This document shows, piece after piece, positions 55,145 through 64,000 of a DNA stretch of 64,000 nucleotides. The position numbers were made by a program, and so were the translations under genes. The stretch spans positions 6,039,001 through 6,103,000 of the forward strand of contig NZ_CP122458.1 of NCBI RefSeq assembly GCF_032598905.1, written 5' to 3'. Origin of the DNA: Streptomyces sp. 11x1. Its GTDB lineage: Bacteria > Actinomycetota > Actinomycetes > Streptomycetales > Streptomycetaceae. The notes under the pieces were generated by a model. That model worked only from the letters and a program-made list of their open reading frames with translations. It did no database searches and had not been told where the DNA came from. Each line of letters begins with the position of its first letter. Position 1 is the stretch's first letter.

Positions 55145-57028
55145 ATGCACCGAACAACGCTCCACCCGTCCGTGTACGCATGCGTCGCACTCCTGCTGGC
55201 AGCGCTGGCCGTGGTCGCCGGCTCCACCCCGGCCCGAGCCCACGCCTCCGTGGTGTCGACGGCGCCGGCCGACCGGCAGGTGCTCGGCACGCCTCCACCA
55301 CGGGTGTCCCTGTCGTTCACCGAACCCGTGAGCCTCGGCCTGACCCGCGTCGACGTGATCGCGCCGGACGGCGACACGATCGCGACGGGCCGGCCGGAGC
55401 ATCCCGCGGGCAGGGCCGAGGAGGTCGCCGTCAGCTTGCGGACCCTGTCGGCCAAGGGCACCTACACCATCATCTGGCACACGGTTTCCGCCGACTCCCA
55501 CCCCGTGCGGGGCACGTTCTCCTTCAGCGTCGGCCGGCCCACGGCCGGGAGCTCGCCCGTGTCCGTCGGCCCGTCCGCGGGCGCGGAACACGGCTCGGTG
55601 ACCGCGGCCGTCGCCCTGCACGTCGCGGCGCGATGGGTCTCTTTCGTGGGCTTCGCCGTTCTTGTGGGGACCGCCTTCTTCGTCGCGGCCTGCTGGCCCG
55701 CCGGGATCCGGCGGCGCCCTGTCCACGTGCTTGTGTGGACCGGCTGGTCCGCCCTCATGACGGCGACGGTGCTCTCCCTGCTCGTCTACGGGCCGTACGC
55801 GGCGGGCACCTCCCTGTTCTCCGCCCTGGACGGGCGCCTCATCGCCGCGACGCTGGGCAGCCGCATGGGCCTGATGCTCGCGCTGCGTGCCGTGCTCCTC
55901 GCTCTCGTCGCGGCAGGACTGGTCCTCGCCCGCCGACGAGCGACCGTCGGCAGTCCGGTCCCGGGCGACCGGGCGGAGTACGCACTCGGGGCGGGGTACT
56001 CGTCCGGACCCGGATGCCGGGGCCGGACGCGCAACACCGTCGCCGTGCTCGGCGTCGGCTGCGCGCTCGCCCTGACATGGAGCCTCGCGGGCCACGGCGC
56101 AGCGGGCTCACTGGCCGCGCTCGCCGTGCCGGCCGACACGGTCCATCTCGTCGCCATGGCTGTCTGGACGGGCGGGCTCGTCGCCCTGGGCACGGTGCTG
56201 CTGCGGTCGCGGGACGCCCCCGACGCCCCGGTTCTTGAGCCCGCCGTCACCCGGTTCTCGCGCGTCGCGGGGGCATGCGTCGTCCTGCTCCTGGCCACGG
56301 GACTCTTCCAGGCCTGGCGGCAGCTGGGCGGTGTGCCGGCACTGCCGGGCACGCTGTACGGACGTGTCCTGCTCGGCAAGTCGTGCCTGGTCGCGGTGCT
56401 GGTCGGGCTGGGCGCCGGGGCCCGTGCGTGGGTGCGGCGCCACTACGGCCAGGCGCCGTTGGTGGTCCAGGGCCGGCGCAGGCCGACCCGGCCGGGGCCG
56501 GACGGCGGCCAGGTCCGGCGCTTCGGGAGGCTGGTGATGGCGGAGACACTGATCGCCGCCGTCCTGCTCGCGGTCTCGACCGTCCTGGCGAACACCGATC
56601 CGGCGACCGCGGACGGCGGGACCTCGGCGGACCGGCAGGGTCGGCGGCCCGCAGTGGGAGCGGCGTCCGCCGGACCCCGGACCGCCGTGCCGTTCAGCAG
56701 GGCGGCCGCCTTCGACAGCGGAGGGCGGGGCGGAAAGGGTGTCGTCGCCGTGGTGGTCAGCCCCGCGGCGAGAGGGGTGAACGAAGTCCACGTCGCGGTT
56801 CTCGACACCCGGGGACAGCCACGGGACGTGCCCGAGGTACGGGCGGAGTTCAGCCTGCGCAAGCCCTCGGTGGGGCCGATCCGCGTTCCCCTGACGTACG
56901 CGGGCCCCGGTCACCACATCTCGAGCGCCTTCTCGCTGCCCCTGCGAGGGCGGTGGCAACTGGCGCTGACCGTACGCACGTCCGACATCGACCAGGACGT
57001 CGTACGCATTCCGGTTGTTGTCCGCTGA
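55145..57028 (+). CDS. CopC-CopD copper import/resistance fusion protein
   Basis: 627 residues from ATG 55145. The signal peptide leaves HASVVSTAPADRQVL, the CopC start with copper-binding His1; a second site lies in WHTVSADSHPVRGTFSFSVG. Eight or so membrane helices of CopD follow (about 165-490). A C-terminal extracellular beta-domain (VVAVVVSPAARGVNEVHVAVLD, to the end) resembles the FixH/YtkA-like domain seen in such fusions. It moves copper across the membrane, or supplies it to cuproproteins, together with YcnI. The next gene starts 46 nt later. Confidence 0.92.
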   Translation: MHRTTLHPSVYACVALLLAALAVVAGSTPARAHASVVSTAPADRQVLGTPPPRVSLSFTEPVSLGLTRVDVIAPDGDTIATGRPEHPAGRAEEVAVSLRTLSAKGTYTIIWHTVSADSHPVRGTFSFSVGRPTAGSSPVSVGPSAGAEHGSVTAAVALHVAARWVSFVGFAVLVGTAFFVAACWPAGIRRRPVHVLVWTGWSALMTATVLSLLVYGPYAAGTSLFSALDGRLIAATLGSRMGLMLALRAVLLALVAAGLVLARRRATVGSPVPGDRAEYALGAGYSSGPGCRGRTRNTVAVLGVGCALALTWSLAGHGAAGSLAALAVPADTVHLVAMAVWTGGLVALGTVLLRSRDAPDAPVLEPAVTRFSRVAGACVVLLLATGLFQAWRQLGGVPALPGTLYGRVLLGKSCLVAVLVGLGAGARAWVRRHYGQAPLVVQGRRRPTRPGPDGGQVRRFGRLVMAETLIAAVLLAVSTVLANTDPATADGGTSADRQGRRPAVGAASAGPRTAVPFSRAAAFDSGGRGGKGVVAVVVSPAARGVNEVHVAVLDTRGQPRDVPEVRAEFSLRKPSVGPIRVPLTYAGPGHHISSAFSLPLRGRWQLALTVRTSDIDQDVVRIPVVVR

Positions 57029-57073
57029 AGGGTCGCCGCGGCGGTGGCCCGGACGAAGGAGGATCGCGACAAC

Positions 57074-57892
57074 GTGTCGAACACACGCGACGCTCGCAAA
57101 CTGTCGGTTGACGGACTTGAGGATCTGCGGCGGTGTGCCGTCGCGGCCGTGGAGTCGGGTGTGCCGCGCACGGAGGTCGCGCGGCTGTACGGAGTCTCCC
57201 GGCAGACCGTGGGGGCCTGGGTCCGGGCCTACCGGCTGGAGGGCTCCGACGCGCTGCGCCCGCGCAGACGCGGCCGACGACCGGGCGACCAGCTGGCGCT
57301 CTCGTCCGCCCGGCAGTTCTGGATGCTCCGGACCATGACGACGACGACGCCCGACAAGGTGGGACTACGGGACGTGCTGTGGACCTGGCAGTCCCTCGCG
57401 GCGCTGGCCCACCGGGAGTTCGGCGTCGTCCTGGGCACCACGACCATCCGCAACTACCTGACCCGGTGGGGATTCTGTCCGGACACAGCGCAGCCGACCC
57501 GGATGCTCCCCCCTCGCGCCGCCCTGGCGCACGGGTTGCGCGCGACGACGGGCGCCGGGACGGCCGAGGCGCAGAGGAGACCGGTGACAGAGACGCTGTG
57601 GACCGACCATGCCCGCGTGCGCTGGTGCGTCTGCGGCCCCCCGGCGGACCCCGATTCACGCATGTCCCTGCACTCCGACGTCCTCTTCGCGGTCACGAGC
57701 CGCAGAGCCGTGCTCTTCACGCCGGCCCGGGACCCGTACGACGGCGAGGAGATACGGGAGTTCTACGCCCGCCTGCTCAGCCGGCACCGCGGCCCGGTCG
57801 TCCTCGTGCCCGGCTGGGAACCCACCCGCCGGACGGAGCTGCTGGACCTGTGGCTCGCCACGCACACCGAGAGGACGCCCGTCGCACTGTGA
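57074..57892 (+). CDS. IS630-transposase-derived helix-turn-helix protein (probably domesticated)
   Basis: 272 residues from GTG 57074, chosen for AAGGAGG at 57056-57062. The N-terminal HTH (RCAVAAVESGVPRTEVARLYGVSRQTVGAWVRAYRLEG) and a second winged HTH (ALAHREFGVVLGTTTIRNYLTRWGF) match the DNA-binding half of IS630/Tc1-type transposases. The C-terminal half follows their DDE fold (TLWTDHARVRW, DVLFAVTSRRAVLF, HRGPVVLVPGWEPTRRTELLDLWLATH), but the expected D-D-E/D residues are not in place. No terminal inverted repeats or TA duplication are evident, so this looks like a co-opted DNA-binding protein, possibly a regulator for the copper genes. Confidence 0.7.
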   Translation: MSNTRDARKLSVDGLEDLRRCAVAAVESGVPRTEVARLYGVSRQTVGAWVRAYRLEGSDALRPRRRGRRPGDQLALSSARQFWMLRTMTTTTPDKVGLRDVLWTWQSLAALAHREFGVVLGTTTIRNYLTRWGFCPDTAQPTRMLPPRAALAHGLRATTGAGTAEAQRRPVTETLWTDHARVRWCVCGPPADPDSRMSLHSDVLFAVTSRRAVLFTPARDPYDGEEIREFYARLLSRHRGPVVLVPGWEPTRRTELLDLWLATHTERTPVAL

Positions 57893-58118
57893 CGGGAGAC
57901 GCCGCAGCTCTGGGCAGTGCTTGGACGGCTGCCGCGTTGCCGGCCGCCGACCGACGTCCCATCACTGACCGCACCGCACCACCCCGGTCCTGCCGCTCGG
58001 ATCGTGCAGTCCCGTAACCGTGACGCGATCAACGCCGCCCAGTGTGCGGGACGCGCCGATCGGGCCGATGCGGGTGGCCTGGACCTGACCGACCACTGAA
58101 ATCGGAGGTTGACAACCG

Positions 58119-59453
<1,335 letters not shown>

Positions 59454-60096
59454 GCGCACCGAGGCTGCGACCTGGGTGCTGCCGGTCGAGCACCTGGTCG
59501 AGGTCCTGGCGTGGGCCGCGCGGTTGCCCGCCGTCACGCGGGCTGGTGTGTCAAGCGCTCTACGCGGAGCCGAAGCCGCTTGGCGGAGACACCCGTAGGA
59601 AGAGTTGATGTCCCTGCAGCCGCGAGCGTCGGGGGTATCAGCGCCGGCTCAACACTGCTGGCTGGGCCGTGCTGTGGTCGGAAGGGGGCAACCACGGGGC
59701 GGTCAGCGCGCGCACCAGACCCTCGACGGACGTGAGGCCGGGCTGCCGTTTCCGCACAGCCCGTGAGCAGCGGGTATGCGCGGAACACGGAAGCAGGAGC
59801 GCCCCGTGCATACCGTCGCAGTCGGTGCTGCTCTTCGCGGGCGGCTGCGGCGGGGGCGCAGTCCGGCTCGTACCGCGCCCCCGCGACCTCCGAGAGCACC
59901 GCCCCCGAAGCGGAGCCCGAGCCTGACGACGCCGAAGAGCCCGGCTGGAGTCCGTGCCGGATGGCGCTGATCCGTTGGGAGAAATATCGGGGTCTGGAGG
60001 CCCGTCCGCTCACGCAAACGGCCCCGGACGACGAGTCCGAGGCCGAATAGAACGCCTCCCTGGGGAGGAAACCACAGGTCAGCGGCGTAACGCGCT
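59454..60096. other. Region of gene remnants before att copy 2
   Basis: About 640 nt. Two pieces look coding by composition. 59460-59598 reads EAATWVLPVEHLVEVLAWAARLPAV to a stop, without a start. 59890-60050 ends in EEPGWSPCRMALIRWEKYRGLEA to a stop and could belong to a small frame opening at 59763. Neither has a good ribosome site or a recognised family. They look like truncated ends left by deletion near the attachment scar. Confidence 0.45.
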
Positions 60097-60139
60097 GTGC
60101 CCCCGGCAGGATTCGAACCTGCGACACCCGCTTTAGGAG
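60097..60139 (-). repeat. Attachment-site scar: 43-bp copy of the tRNA-Arg(CCU) 3' part (att copy 2)
   Basis: Identical over 43 bp to the tRNA gene segment 61546-61588 and to 44962-45004. It divides the zone into a segment of about 15.1 kb to the left (44962-60097) and about 1.45 kb to the right (60097-61546). Sequence beyond the core differs among the three copies. Confidence 0.9.
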
Positions 60140-60265
60140 CGAGGTTGGGGGAGTGCGGGCGTGAACTGCGGGTTCCTGGCTTGGGTCAGTAGGACCGTAC
60201 GGCCTGCTCCGCGCCCCAGGTTCCCCGTGAGTCCCCGTCCGTTCTGGCACGGCAGCGGCACGGGC

Positions 60266-60514
60266 CTACGCGTTCCGGCTGTCCATCTTCTTACCCCGGT
60301 GGAAGTGGAGGGCTCCAGCGATCCAGCTTATGAGCAACATGACAAAAGCGACCTCAAGCATCGGGGCCCAGTGGTCCCCGTCCGTGATCAACTCTGCGAG
60401 ATATATCCCTGCGTCAATGCTTGCGATCACGAAGAAAAGGGCTGCGACGGTGCCAAGTGTTCCGCGCGCCTTGCCGCTTCTTGCTCCCACCTGGGTACTT
60501 TTCATGCCGATCAT
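60266..60514 (-). CDS. Small two-helix membrane protein, function unknown
   Basis: 82 residues (79 if started at the second Met). Two membrane segments: TLGTVAALFFVIASIDAGIYLAEL and MLEVAFVMLLISWIAGALHF, with an acidic loop DGDHWAP and a basic C-terminal tail (HRGKKMD). Base composition is less GC-rich than that of the neighbours. No clear ribosome site. It lies inside the short segment between att copies 2 and 3. The membrane pattern makes it credible as a gene, but no family is recognised. Confidence 0.55.
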   Translation of the reverse strand: MIGMKSTQVGARSGKARGTLGTVAALFFVIASIDAGIYLAELITDGDHWAPMLEVAFVMLLISWIAGALHFHRGKKMDSRNA

Positions 60515-60585
60515 GATGAGTGAGGCCAGGCTGCATGGCTAGTACTCGCCCACGCGGTCGGTGGAGCGATTTTGGCCGGGAGCTG

Positions 60586-60696
60586 CTTTGGCGCGAGTGA
60601 TCATGGCCCCGTAAGCTTCCGGCGCGTCGGGCAGTCTGTGGACCTGCCCGGTAAAGCACGACGTTGGGGTCATGATCTTCGAGGCTCGCGCCAAAG
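60586..60696. repeat. 111-nt compound inverted repeat (structured element)
   Basis: Outer arms of 12 bp match perfectly (60586-60597 with 60685-60696). After a small bulge, inner arms of 12 bp pair with one G-U (60599-60610 with 60666-60677), and the apex holds a further perfect 7-bp stem (60628-60634 with 60644-60650). It lies about 200 nt before the truncated integrase. It could be a small non-autonomous transposon (MITE-like), an attP-related structure or a structured RNA. Confidence 0.75.
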
Positions 60697-60771
60697 TGGC
60701 TGGCTGAAGTCGCGGAGCCGACCGCCCCAGCCACGACGCGTTCTGACCTCATGCCCGTGTGCCTGCCTCTT

Positions 60772-60849
60772 GGGCGGGAGCGGGCGGCCGGCGGTGCCGA
60801 GCGGGGCGGAGACATGAGCGCGGGCGCCGCCGGCCGCCCGCTCCCGCCC
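60772..60849. repeat. Long perfect inverted repeat (23-bp arms)
   Basis: Arms 60772-60794 and 60827-60849 are perfectly complementary and all but one pair is G-C, extended by a G-U and three more pairs, with about 24 nt between. It lies at the broken 5' end of the integrase. It could be a very strong terminator or the abutted ends of a lost insertion. Confidence 0.85.
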
Positions 60850-60879
60850 GGAGGTTTTGTTCAGCGGCGTCCGGCGGTG

Positions 60880-61488
60880 AGCCGGCCGTCGAAGGTGATG
60901 TCGAAGGCTTGGAGTGCGGCCTTCGTGCTCGCCATCGCCATGGGCCTGCGCCGGGGAGAGATCATCGGCCTCCGCTGGTCTGACCTCGACCTCGAAAGTC
61001 GCGTCCTCTACGTCCGCCAGCAGACCCAGCGTCGCCGTGGTGTCCTGTACGACGACGACCCCAAGAGCCGCCGTCGACGCGTCGTACCGCTGCCCGCGCT
61101 CTGCATCGCCCCGCTGCGCTGGCACCGCATGCTCCAGTCCGCTGCACGCGCCAAGGCGGGGGAGCAGTGGCAGGAGTCGGGGTACGTCTTCACCACCCGT
61201 ACCGGTCGCCAGGTCGAGCCCCGGAACGTCTACCGCTCCTTCACCCGCGTCGCCGAGTCCGCCGGCCTTCGCGTCATCCGACTCCACGACGCCCGACACG
61301 GCACCGCCACCCTCCTCACGGCTGCCGGAGTCGCACCCCGCGTCGTGATGGAGATCCTCGGGCACAGTCAGATCAGCATCACCATGGACGTGTACACGCA
61401 CGTCGTGCAGGACACCCAGCGCGAGGCCATCAGCCACATGGATCGGCTGCTCAAGCGGCGGCCGGTTGTGAGTGACCGTCCTCGTTGA
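60880..61488 (+). pseudogene. Tyrosine integrase, N-terminal domains missing
   Basis: The catalytic domain is intact: AFVLAIAMGLRRGEIIGLRW (Arg), SESAGLRVIRLHDARHGTAT region (HxxR), MEILGHSQISI (His) and MDVYTHVVQD (Tyr nucleophile), ending KRRPVV at 61488. The arm-binding and core-binding domains (normally about 170 residues) are absent. The sequence upstream of about 60909 is unrelated and GC-simple, containing the 23-bp inverted repeat. The open frame from 60751 has no proper start. It ends 56 nt from the tRNA 3' end, the classic place for an element integrase. It is the closest relative in the window of the fragment at 43044-43290. Confidence 0.85.
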
Positions 61489-61505
61489 TGTCAGAAGTGG
61501 ATGTC

Positions 61506-61539
61506 AAAGGCCCCGGACCATGATCGGTCCGGGGCCTTT
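61506..61539. terminator. Bidirectional terminator between integrase and tRNA-Arg
   Basis: A perfect 14-bp stem (61506-61519 with 61526-61539) with a 6-nt loop and A/T-rich ends (AAA...TTT), so it can stop transcription from both the integrase and the converging tRNA. Confidence 0.9.
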
Positions 61540-61543
61540 GGGC

Positions 61544-61619
61544 TGGTGCCCCCGGCAGGATTCGAACCTGCGACACCCGCTTTAGGAGAGCGGTGCTCTA
61601 TCCCCTGAGCTACGAAGGC
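61544..61619 (-). tRNA. tRNA-Arg (anticodon CCU)
   Basis: 76 nt including an encoded CCA (61544-61546 on the plus strand as TGG). Read on the minus strand: acceptor GCCTTCG pairs with CGGGGGC (two G-U), D-arm TAGCTCAGGGGATAGAGC, anticodon stem CCGCT/AGCGG with loop CTCCTAA (anticodon CCT in DNA), and T-arm GCAGG TTCGAAT CCTGC. All arms fold normally, so the gene is intact. It decodes the rare AGG codon. Its 3' portion is the integration target of the elements to its left, which replaced the gene end with an identical copy. Confidence 0.97.
61546..61588 (-). repeat. Attachment core inside the intact tRNA gene (att copy 3)
   Basis: The 43-bp segment from the anticodon loop to just past the discriminator base is identical to 44962-45004 and 60097-60139. 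It keeps the tRNA functional while marking the tRNA-side junction of the integrated DNA. Confidence 0.9.
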
Positions 61620-62144
61620 GGGGATCTGTCGGAAAACGTGTCTGAGATTCGCCCGAAGCTGGACGAATTTCGTTCACTTGGACCCCGACAGGTCTGCGGC
61701 GGCGCGACCTGCGACAGCTGCGCCACCGCCGTCAGTGTAGCGGGTGGCCCGGTGGTGGCAGGAGGCTCTTGGTCGGCAAGGTTGTCTGTGCTGGTCGGGC
61801 GGGAGGGTGAGTGAGCGGAGCTCAGTCGCGACGACTCCTTCGGGGTGTCCCGGCTGATTCCCGGGCGGTCGTCCAGGCATAGCCGGTATGGATGAGGAGG
61901 GCCGCCTTCGCGCCATATGCGGGGACTCGTTCGTGTGGGTATACCTGGTCGAATCTCGCCGACCATGCCCGCCTGGCGAAGGCCGCCGCGCAGCCCACAG
62001 TGGGATTGGCCAGTGCCGGAGTCCCCGATGAGCGGTCGTCGATGGGCTGATCGGAGGGGGCGCCGCCGCTCCGTGCCCAACCGGCGATCTTCATACTGGA
62101 TACGGTGTTGCTGTTATGGTGCCGGCCGAGGAGGTGGACGTTCA
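61620..62144. other. Region between tRNA-Arg and the TetR gene
   Basis: About 525 nt. It should hold the tRNA promoter on the minus strand just right of 61619. A short minus-strand frame from ATG 62094 (MKIAGWARSGGAP..., ending at 61822) is divergent from the TetR gene and has moderately coding-like codon use, but no family or ribosome site is recognisable. AT-richer sequence at 62090-62125 is the likely TetR promoter/operator zone. Confidence 0.4.
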
Positions 62145-62834
62145 GTGGCAGCAGATGGTCCTGTGCGAGCGACCACGGCTTCGGCTCGGCGCCCGGGGCG
62201 TCCGCCCGTGCCGCTGGAGCGCATCGTCTCCACCGCACTGCAGATCGTGGACGATGAAGGGGCCGACGCCCTCTCGATGCGGACGCTGGCCCAGCGTCTG
62301 GGGTCGGGCACGGCGACGCTGTACCGGCACTTCGACAACCGGGCAGCGCTGGTCGCCCACGTCGTGGACCGCATGTTCGGCGCCGTGGAACTGAAGGGCG
62401 ACGAACTCCTCGCGATGGGCTGGCAGCAAGCGCTGCGGACGGTCGCGCACACCATGTTCGAGGCCCTGGTCCGGCACCGGAACGCGGCGCGCCTGATGGT
62501 CGAGGAGATTCCCCTGGGGCCGAACGCCATGGCGTTGCGGGAGCACTGTGTCGCGGCGCTGCTCGACAGCGGCTTCCCGCCGCGACTGGCCGCGCACGCC
62601 TTCGCCACCTTCTCCCGCTACGTCCTCGGATTCGCCATACAGGTCAACGGTCATGGCGGCGGCAGGCAACCCGACGACGCACAACTGTCCGCCGTCTTTC
62701 AGAGCGTCGATCCAGCCTTGTTCCCGGCGACGGCCACCGTCGCCGGGTCGATGCCCGTTCCGATCGAGGACGAGTTCTCCTTCGGACTCGAACTCCTTCT
62801 CAGCGGGCTTGCCCACCTGCGCGACGACGCCTGA
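62145..62834 (+). CDS. TetR-family transcriptional regulator
   Basis: 229 residues from GTG 62145, with GAGGAGG at 62128-62134. Longer frames upstream are not protein-like. The HTH is clear (LERIVSTALQIVDDEGADALSMRTLAQRLGSGTATLYRHFDNRAALVAHVVDRMF, about 27-80). The C-terminal domain (about 90-225) resembles the TetR_C class with ARLMVEEIPLGPNAMALREHCVAALLDSGFPP. It should repress its own promoter and possibly the converging amidohydrolase or a distant target. Ligand unknown. It lies outside the integrated segment, in what seems to be core or older DNA. Confidence 0.9.
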   Translation: MAADGPVRATTASARRPGRPPVPLERIVSTALQIVDDEGADALSMRTLAQRLGSGTATLYRHFDNRAALVAHVVDRMFGAVELKGDELLAMGWQQALRTVAHTMFEALVRHRNAARLMVEEIPLGPNAMALREHCVAALLDSGFPPRLAAHAFATFSRYVLGFAIQVNGHGGGRQPDDAQLSAVFQSVDPALFPATATVAGSMPVPIEDEFSFGLELLLSGLAHLRDDA

Positions 62835-62931
62835 CCAGCCAGGACGATGCGAACCTGAGGCGCCCGCCTACGGAGTCATCTCGGTCGGCATGGAGCGTCG
62901 CGGCTGCTGGTGCTGCCCCCGCGAGGAAAGC

Positions 62932-62974
62932 CGTCTGCCCCGGGCACTCGACGTCGCAGTGCCCGGGGCAGACG
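62932..62974. terminator. Bidirectional terminator between TetR and amidohydrolase genes
   Basis: A perfect 17-bp stem (62932-62948 with 62958-62974) with a 9-nt loop, in the 243-nt gap between two convergent genes. Confidence 0.88.
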
Positions 62975-63077
62975 AGTTGAACAGCCGCTCGTGAGGGCGC
63001 GTGGCCATCGCGCCGACGAGGACGGGGTGTCGTGCGCGTCGGCACGCGGTTCATGCGTGGGGGCCGCCCGCGGTATG

Positions 63078-64000
63078 TCAGGCGGGAGAGCCCGCGGGCC
63101 TGATGCCGCGCAGCAGCCGCTCCCCGGACTCGCGTAGCTGGTCCTTGACCTCGTCGAGGCCGGATGCGAGCAGGACATGATCGCGTTTGCGCCAGGTGCC
63201 GGCGACCATCACGGCTTCGATGTTGGCGATGTCGGCGTGCAGGACCGTGCCGACCGGGTCGTGCGCCGGCCACAGGTTGAGCGCCCGGGCGTCGACGGCG
63301 ACCAGGTCGGCCTGCATGCCCGCCTCGATCCGGCCCACCTTGTCCGCCAGGCCCAGTGCCTTCGCTCCTTCGACCGTGGCCCAGGCAAGCGCTTGCTTGC
63401 CGGTGACGGACGGTGTGTCGGCGTACATGCCGGTCGTCTGCCGGTGGTGGGCGTGGTCCAGGCTGCGCTGGTGGGCCAGGGCGATCCGGGCGGCGGTGAG
63501 GACCGTGCCGGGTACGGCGGTGTCGATGTCGGTGCCCAGAGAGGGTGTCGCGTCCAGGCTCAGCAGGGATCCGGTGATGGGGGTGCCGTGTCCCTGGCCC
63601 AGTTCGTTCTCCGGGGTGGTGGTGAAGGTGACGCCCGCCTCGACCAGCGTCTTCAGCCAGTCCTCGGGCAGGCCGGCTCCGTGCACGACGTTGGTCAGGG
63701 GGCTGAACAGCCTGGCGTCGCGCACGGCTTCCCAGCCGGGTGAGGGTTCGCCGCCGCTCTGGTGCATCGAGACGACGAGGCCGCGTTCCGCGCCGGCTCG
63801 GAAGTCGGCCACCGCGGTCTCGGCGGAGGAGTACTGCGGCCCCTGGAGGGCCATGCCCAGGGTGAGGAGGCCGTGGTCGCGGACGGGGCCGTCGAGCAGC
63901 CGGTCGATCTCGGCGAGCGGGTGGGGTGTGTCCGGCGAGCGGTAGGGCGTGCCGTGCAGGAAGACCGCGCGGATCCCGGCCTGGACCAGTCCCTCCACGG
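63078..64000 (-). CDS. Amidohydrolase (TRZ/ATZ, cytosine-deaminase-like), 5' end beyond the window
   Basis: About 307 residues visible. The start lies beyond 64000, since MEGLVQAGIRAVFLHG is an internal family segment. Subtype III amidohydrolase features: MHQSGGEPSP (metal His), VVHGAGLPEDWLKTLVEAGVTFTTTPENELGQGHGTPIT, SLGTDIDTAVPG (late catalytic Asp), and the C-terminal composite domain KQALAWATVEGAKALGLADKVGRIEAGMQADLVAVD. Such enzymes deaminate or dechlorinate N-heterocycles such as guanine, hydroxyatrazine or cytosine analogues, with Zn or Fe. The first HxH motif is outside the window. It converges on the TetR gene. Confidence 0.88.
   Translation of the reverse strand, partial: VEGLVQAGIRAVFLHGTPYRSPDTPHPLAEIDRLLDGPVRDHGLLTLGMALQGPQYSSAETAVADFRAGAERGLVVSMHQSGGEPSPGWEAVRDARLFSPLTNVVHGAGLPEDWLKTLVEAGVTFTTTPENELGQGHGTPITGSLLSLDATPSLGTDIDTAVPGTVLTAARIALAHQRSLDHAHHRQTTGMYADTPSVTGKQALAWATVEGAKALGLADKVGRIEAGMQADLVAVDARALNLWPAHDPVGTVLHADIANIEAVMVAGTWRKRDHVLLASGLDEVKDQLRESGERLLRGIRPAGSPA

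Noticed and set aside
60751..60908. First 50 codons of the open frame leading into the integrase at 60880-61488
   Set aside because: They translate the 23-bp inverted repeat and GC-simple sequence, unlike integrase arm- or core-binding domains.

Overview
This window is very GC-rich DNA with strong third-position GC bias. It carries Tat-exported glycosidases with ricin-type modules, a cell-wall anchor of the LAxTG kind, many GTG starts, and GTGA/ATGA overlaps between genes. This points to a Streptomyces or close relative, read through its accessory genome. No rRNA and no CRISPR array were seen.

Layout. (1) Positions 1-8408 hold a leftward aromatic-catabolism operon: two FAH-family hydrolases, a cyclase, an FAD monooxygenase, an ACMSD-like amidohydrolase and an extradiol dioxygenase. 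It is divergent from a LysR regulator, which is followed by an MFS transporter. (2) Positions 8468-42977 form a large glycan-use island. A GH95-like alpha-L-fucosidase and a secreted beta-helix enzyme come first. A LacI/GH2/ABC-transporter operon follows, ending in a broken GH51 arabinofuranosidase that is fused to a headless and tailless nSTAND ATPase. Next are a small secreted protein, a sortase-anchored alginate-lyase-like enzyme, a GH43-RICIN enzyme and a GntR/FCD regulator. Divergent from the regulator is a long operon: sugar ABC transporter, an unrecognised 670-residue protein, mutarotase, lactonase, three dehydrogenases, and a secreted beta-helix-RICIN enzyme resembling GH141. The gene set fits oxidative L-fucose (6-deoxy-sugar) catabolism, but the sugar-acid dehydratase and the final cleavage enzyme are absent.

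(3) Positions 43000-61620 are a tRNA-associated integration zone. An intact tRNA-Arg(CCU) sits at 61544-61619 on the minus strand. Its 3' part is repeated perfectly over 43 bp at 44962 and 60097, as expected for attachment scars of stacked integrative elements. Broken tyrosine integrases lie next to two of the three copies. Between the copies are an XRE regulator coupled to an ECF sigma factor with a C-terminal membrane extension, orphan secreted or small genes, and an extracytoplasmic copper module (double-cupredoxin/beta-propeller protein, two-domain multicopper oxidase, YcnI, CopC-CopD). An IS630-derived DNA-binding protein and a lytic transglycosylase follow.

(4) Positions 61620-64000 hold a TetR regulator converging on an amidohydrolase that runs off the right edge.

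The most interesting material is the copper module, the fucose operon with its unassigned enzyme, and the stacked attachment sites. All functions are inferred from motifs and context; no search was run.
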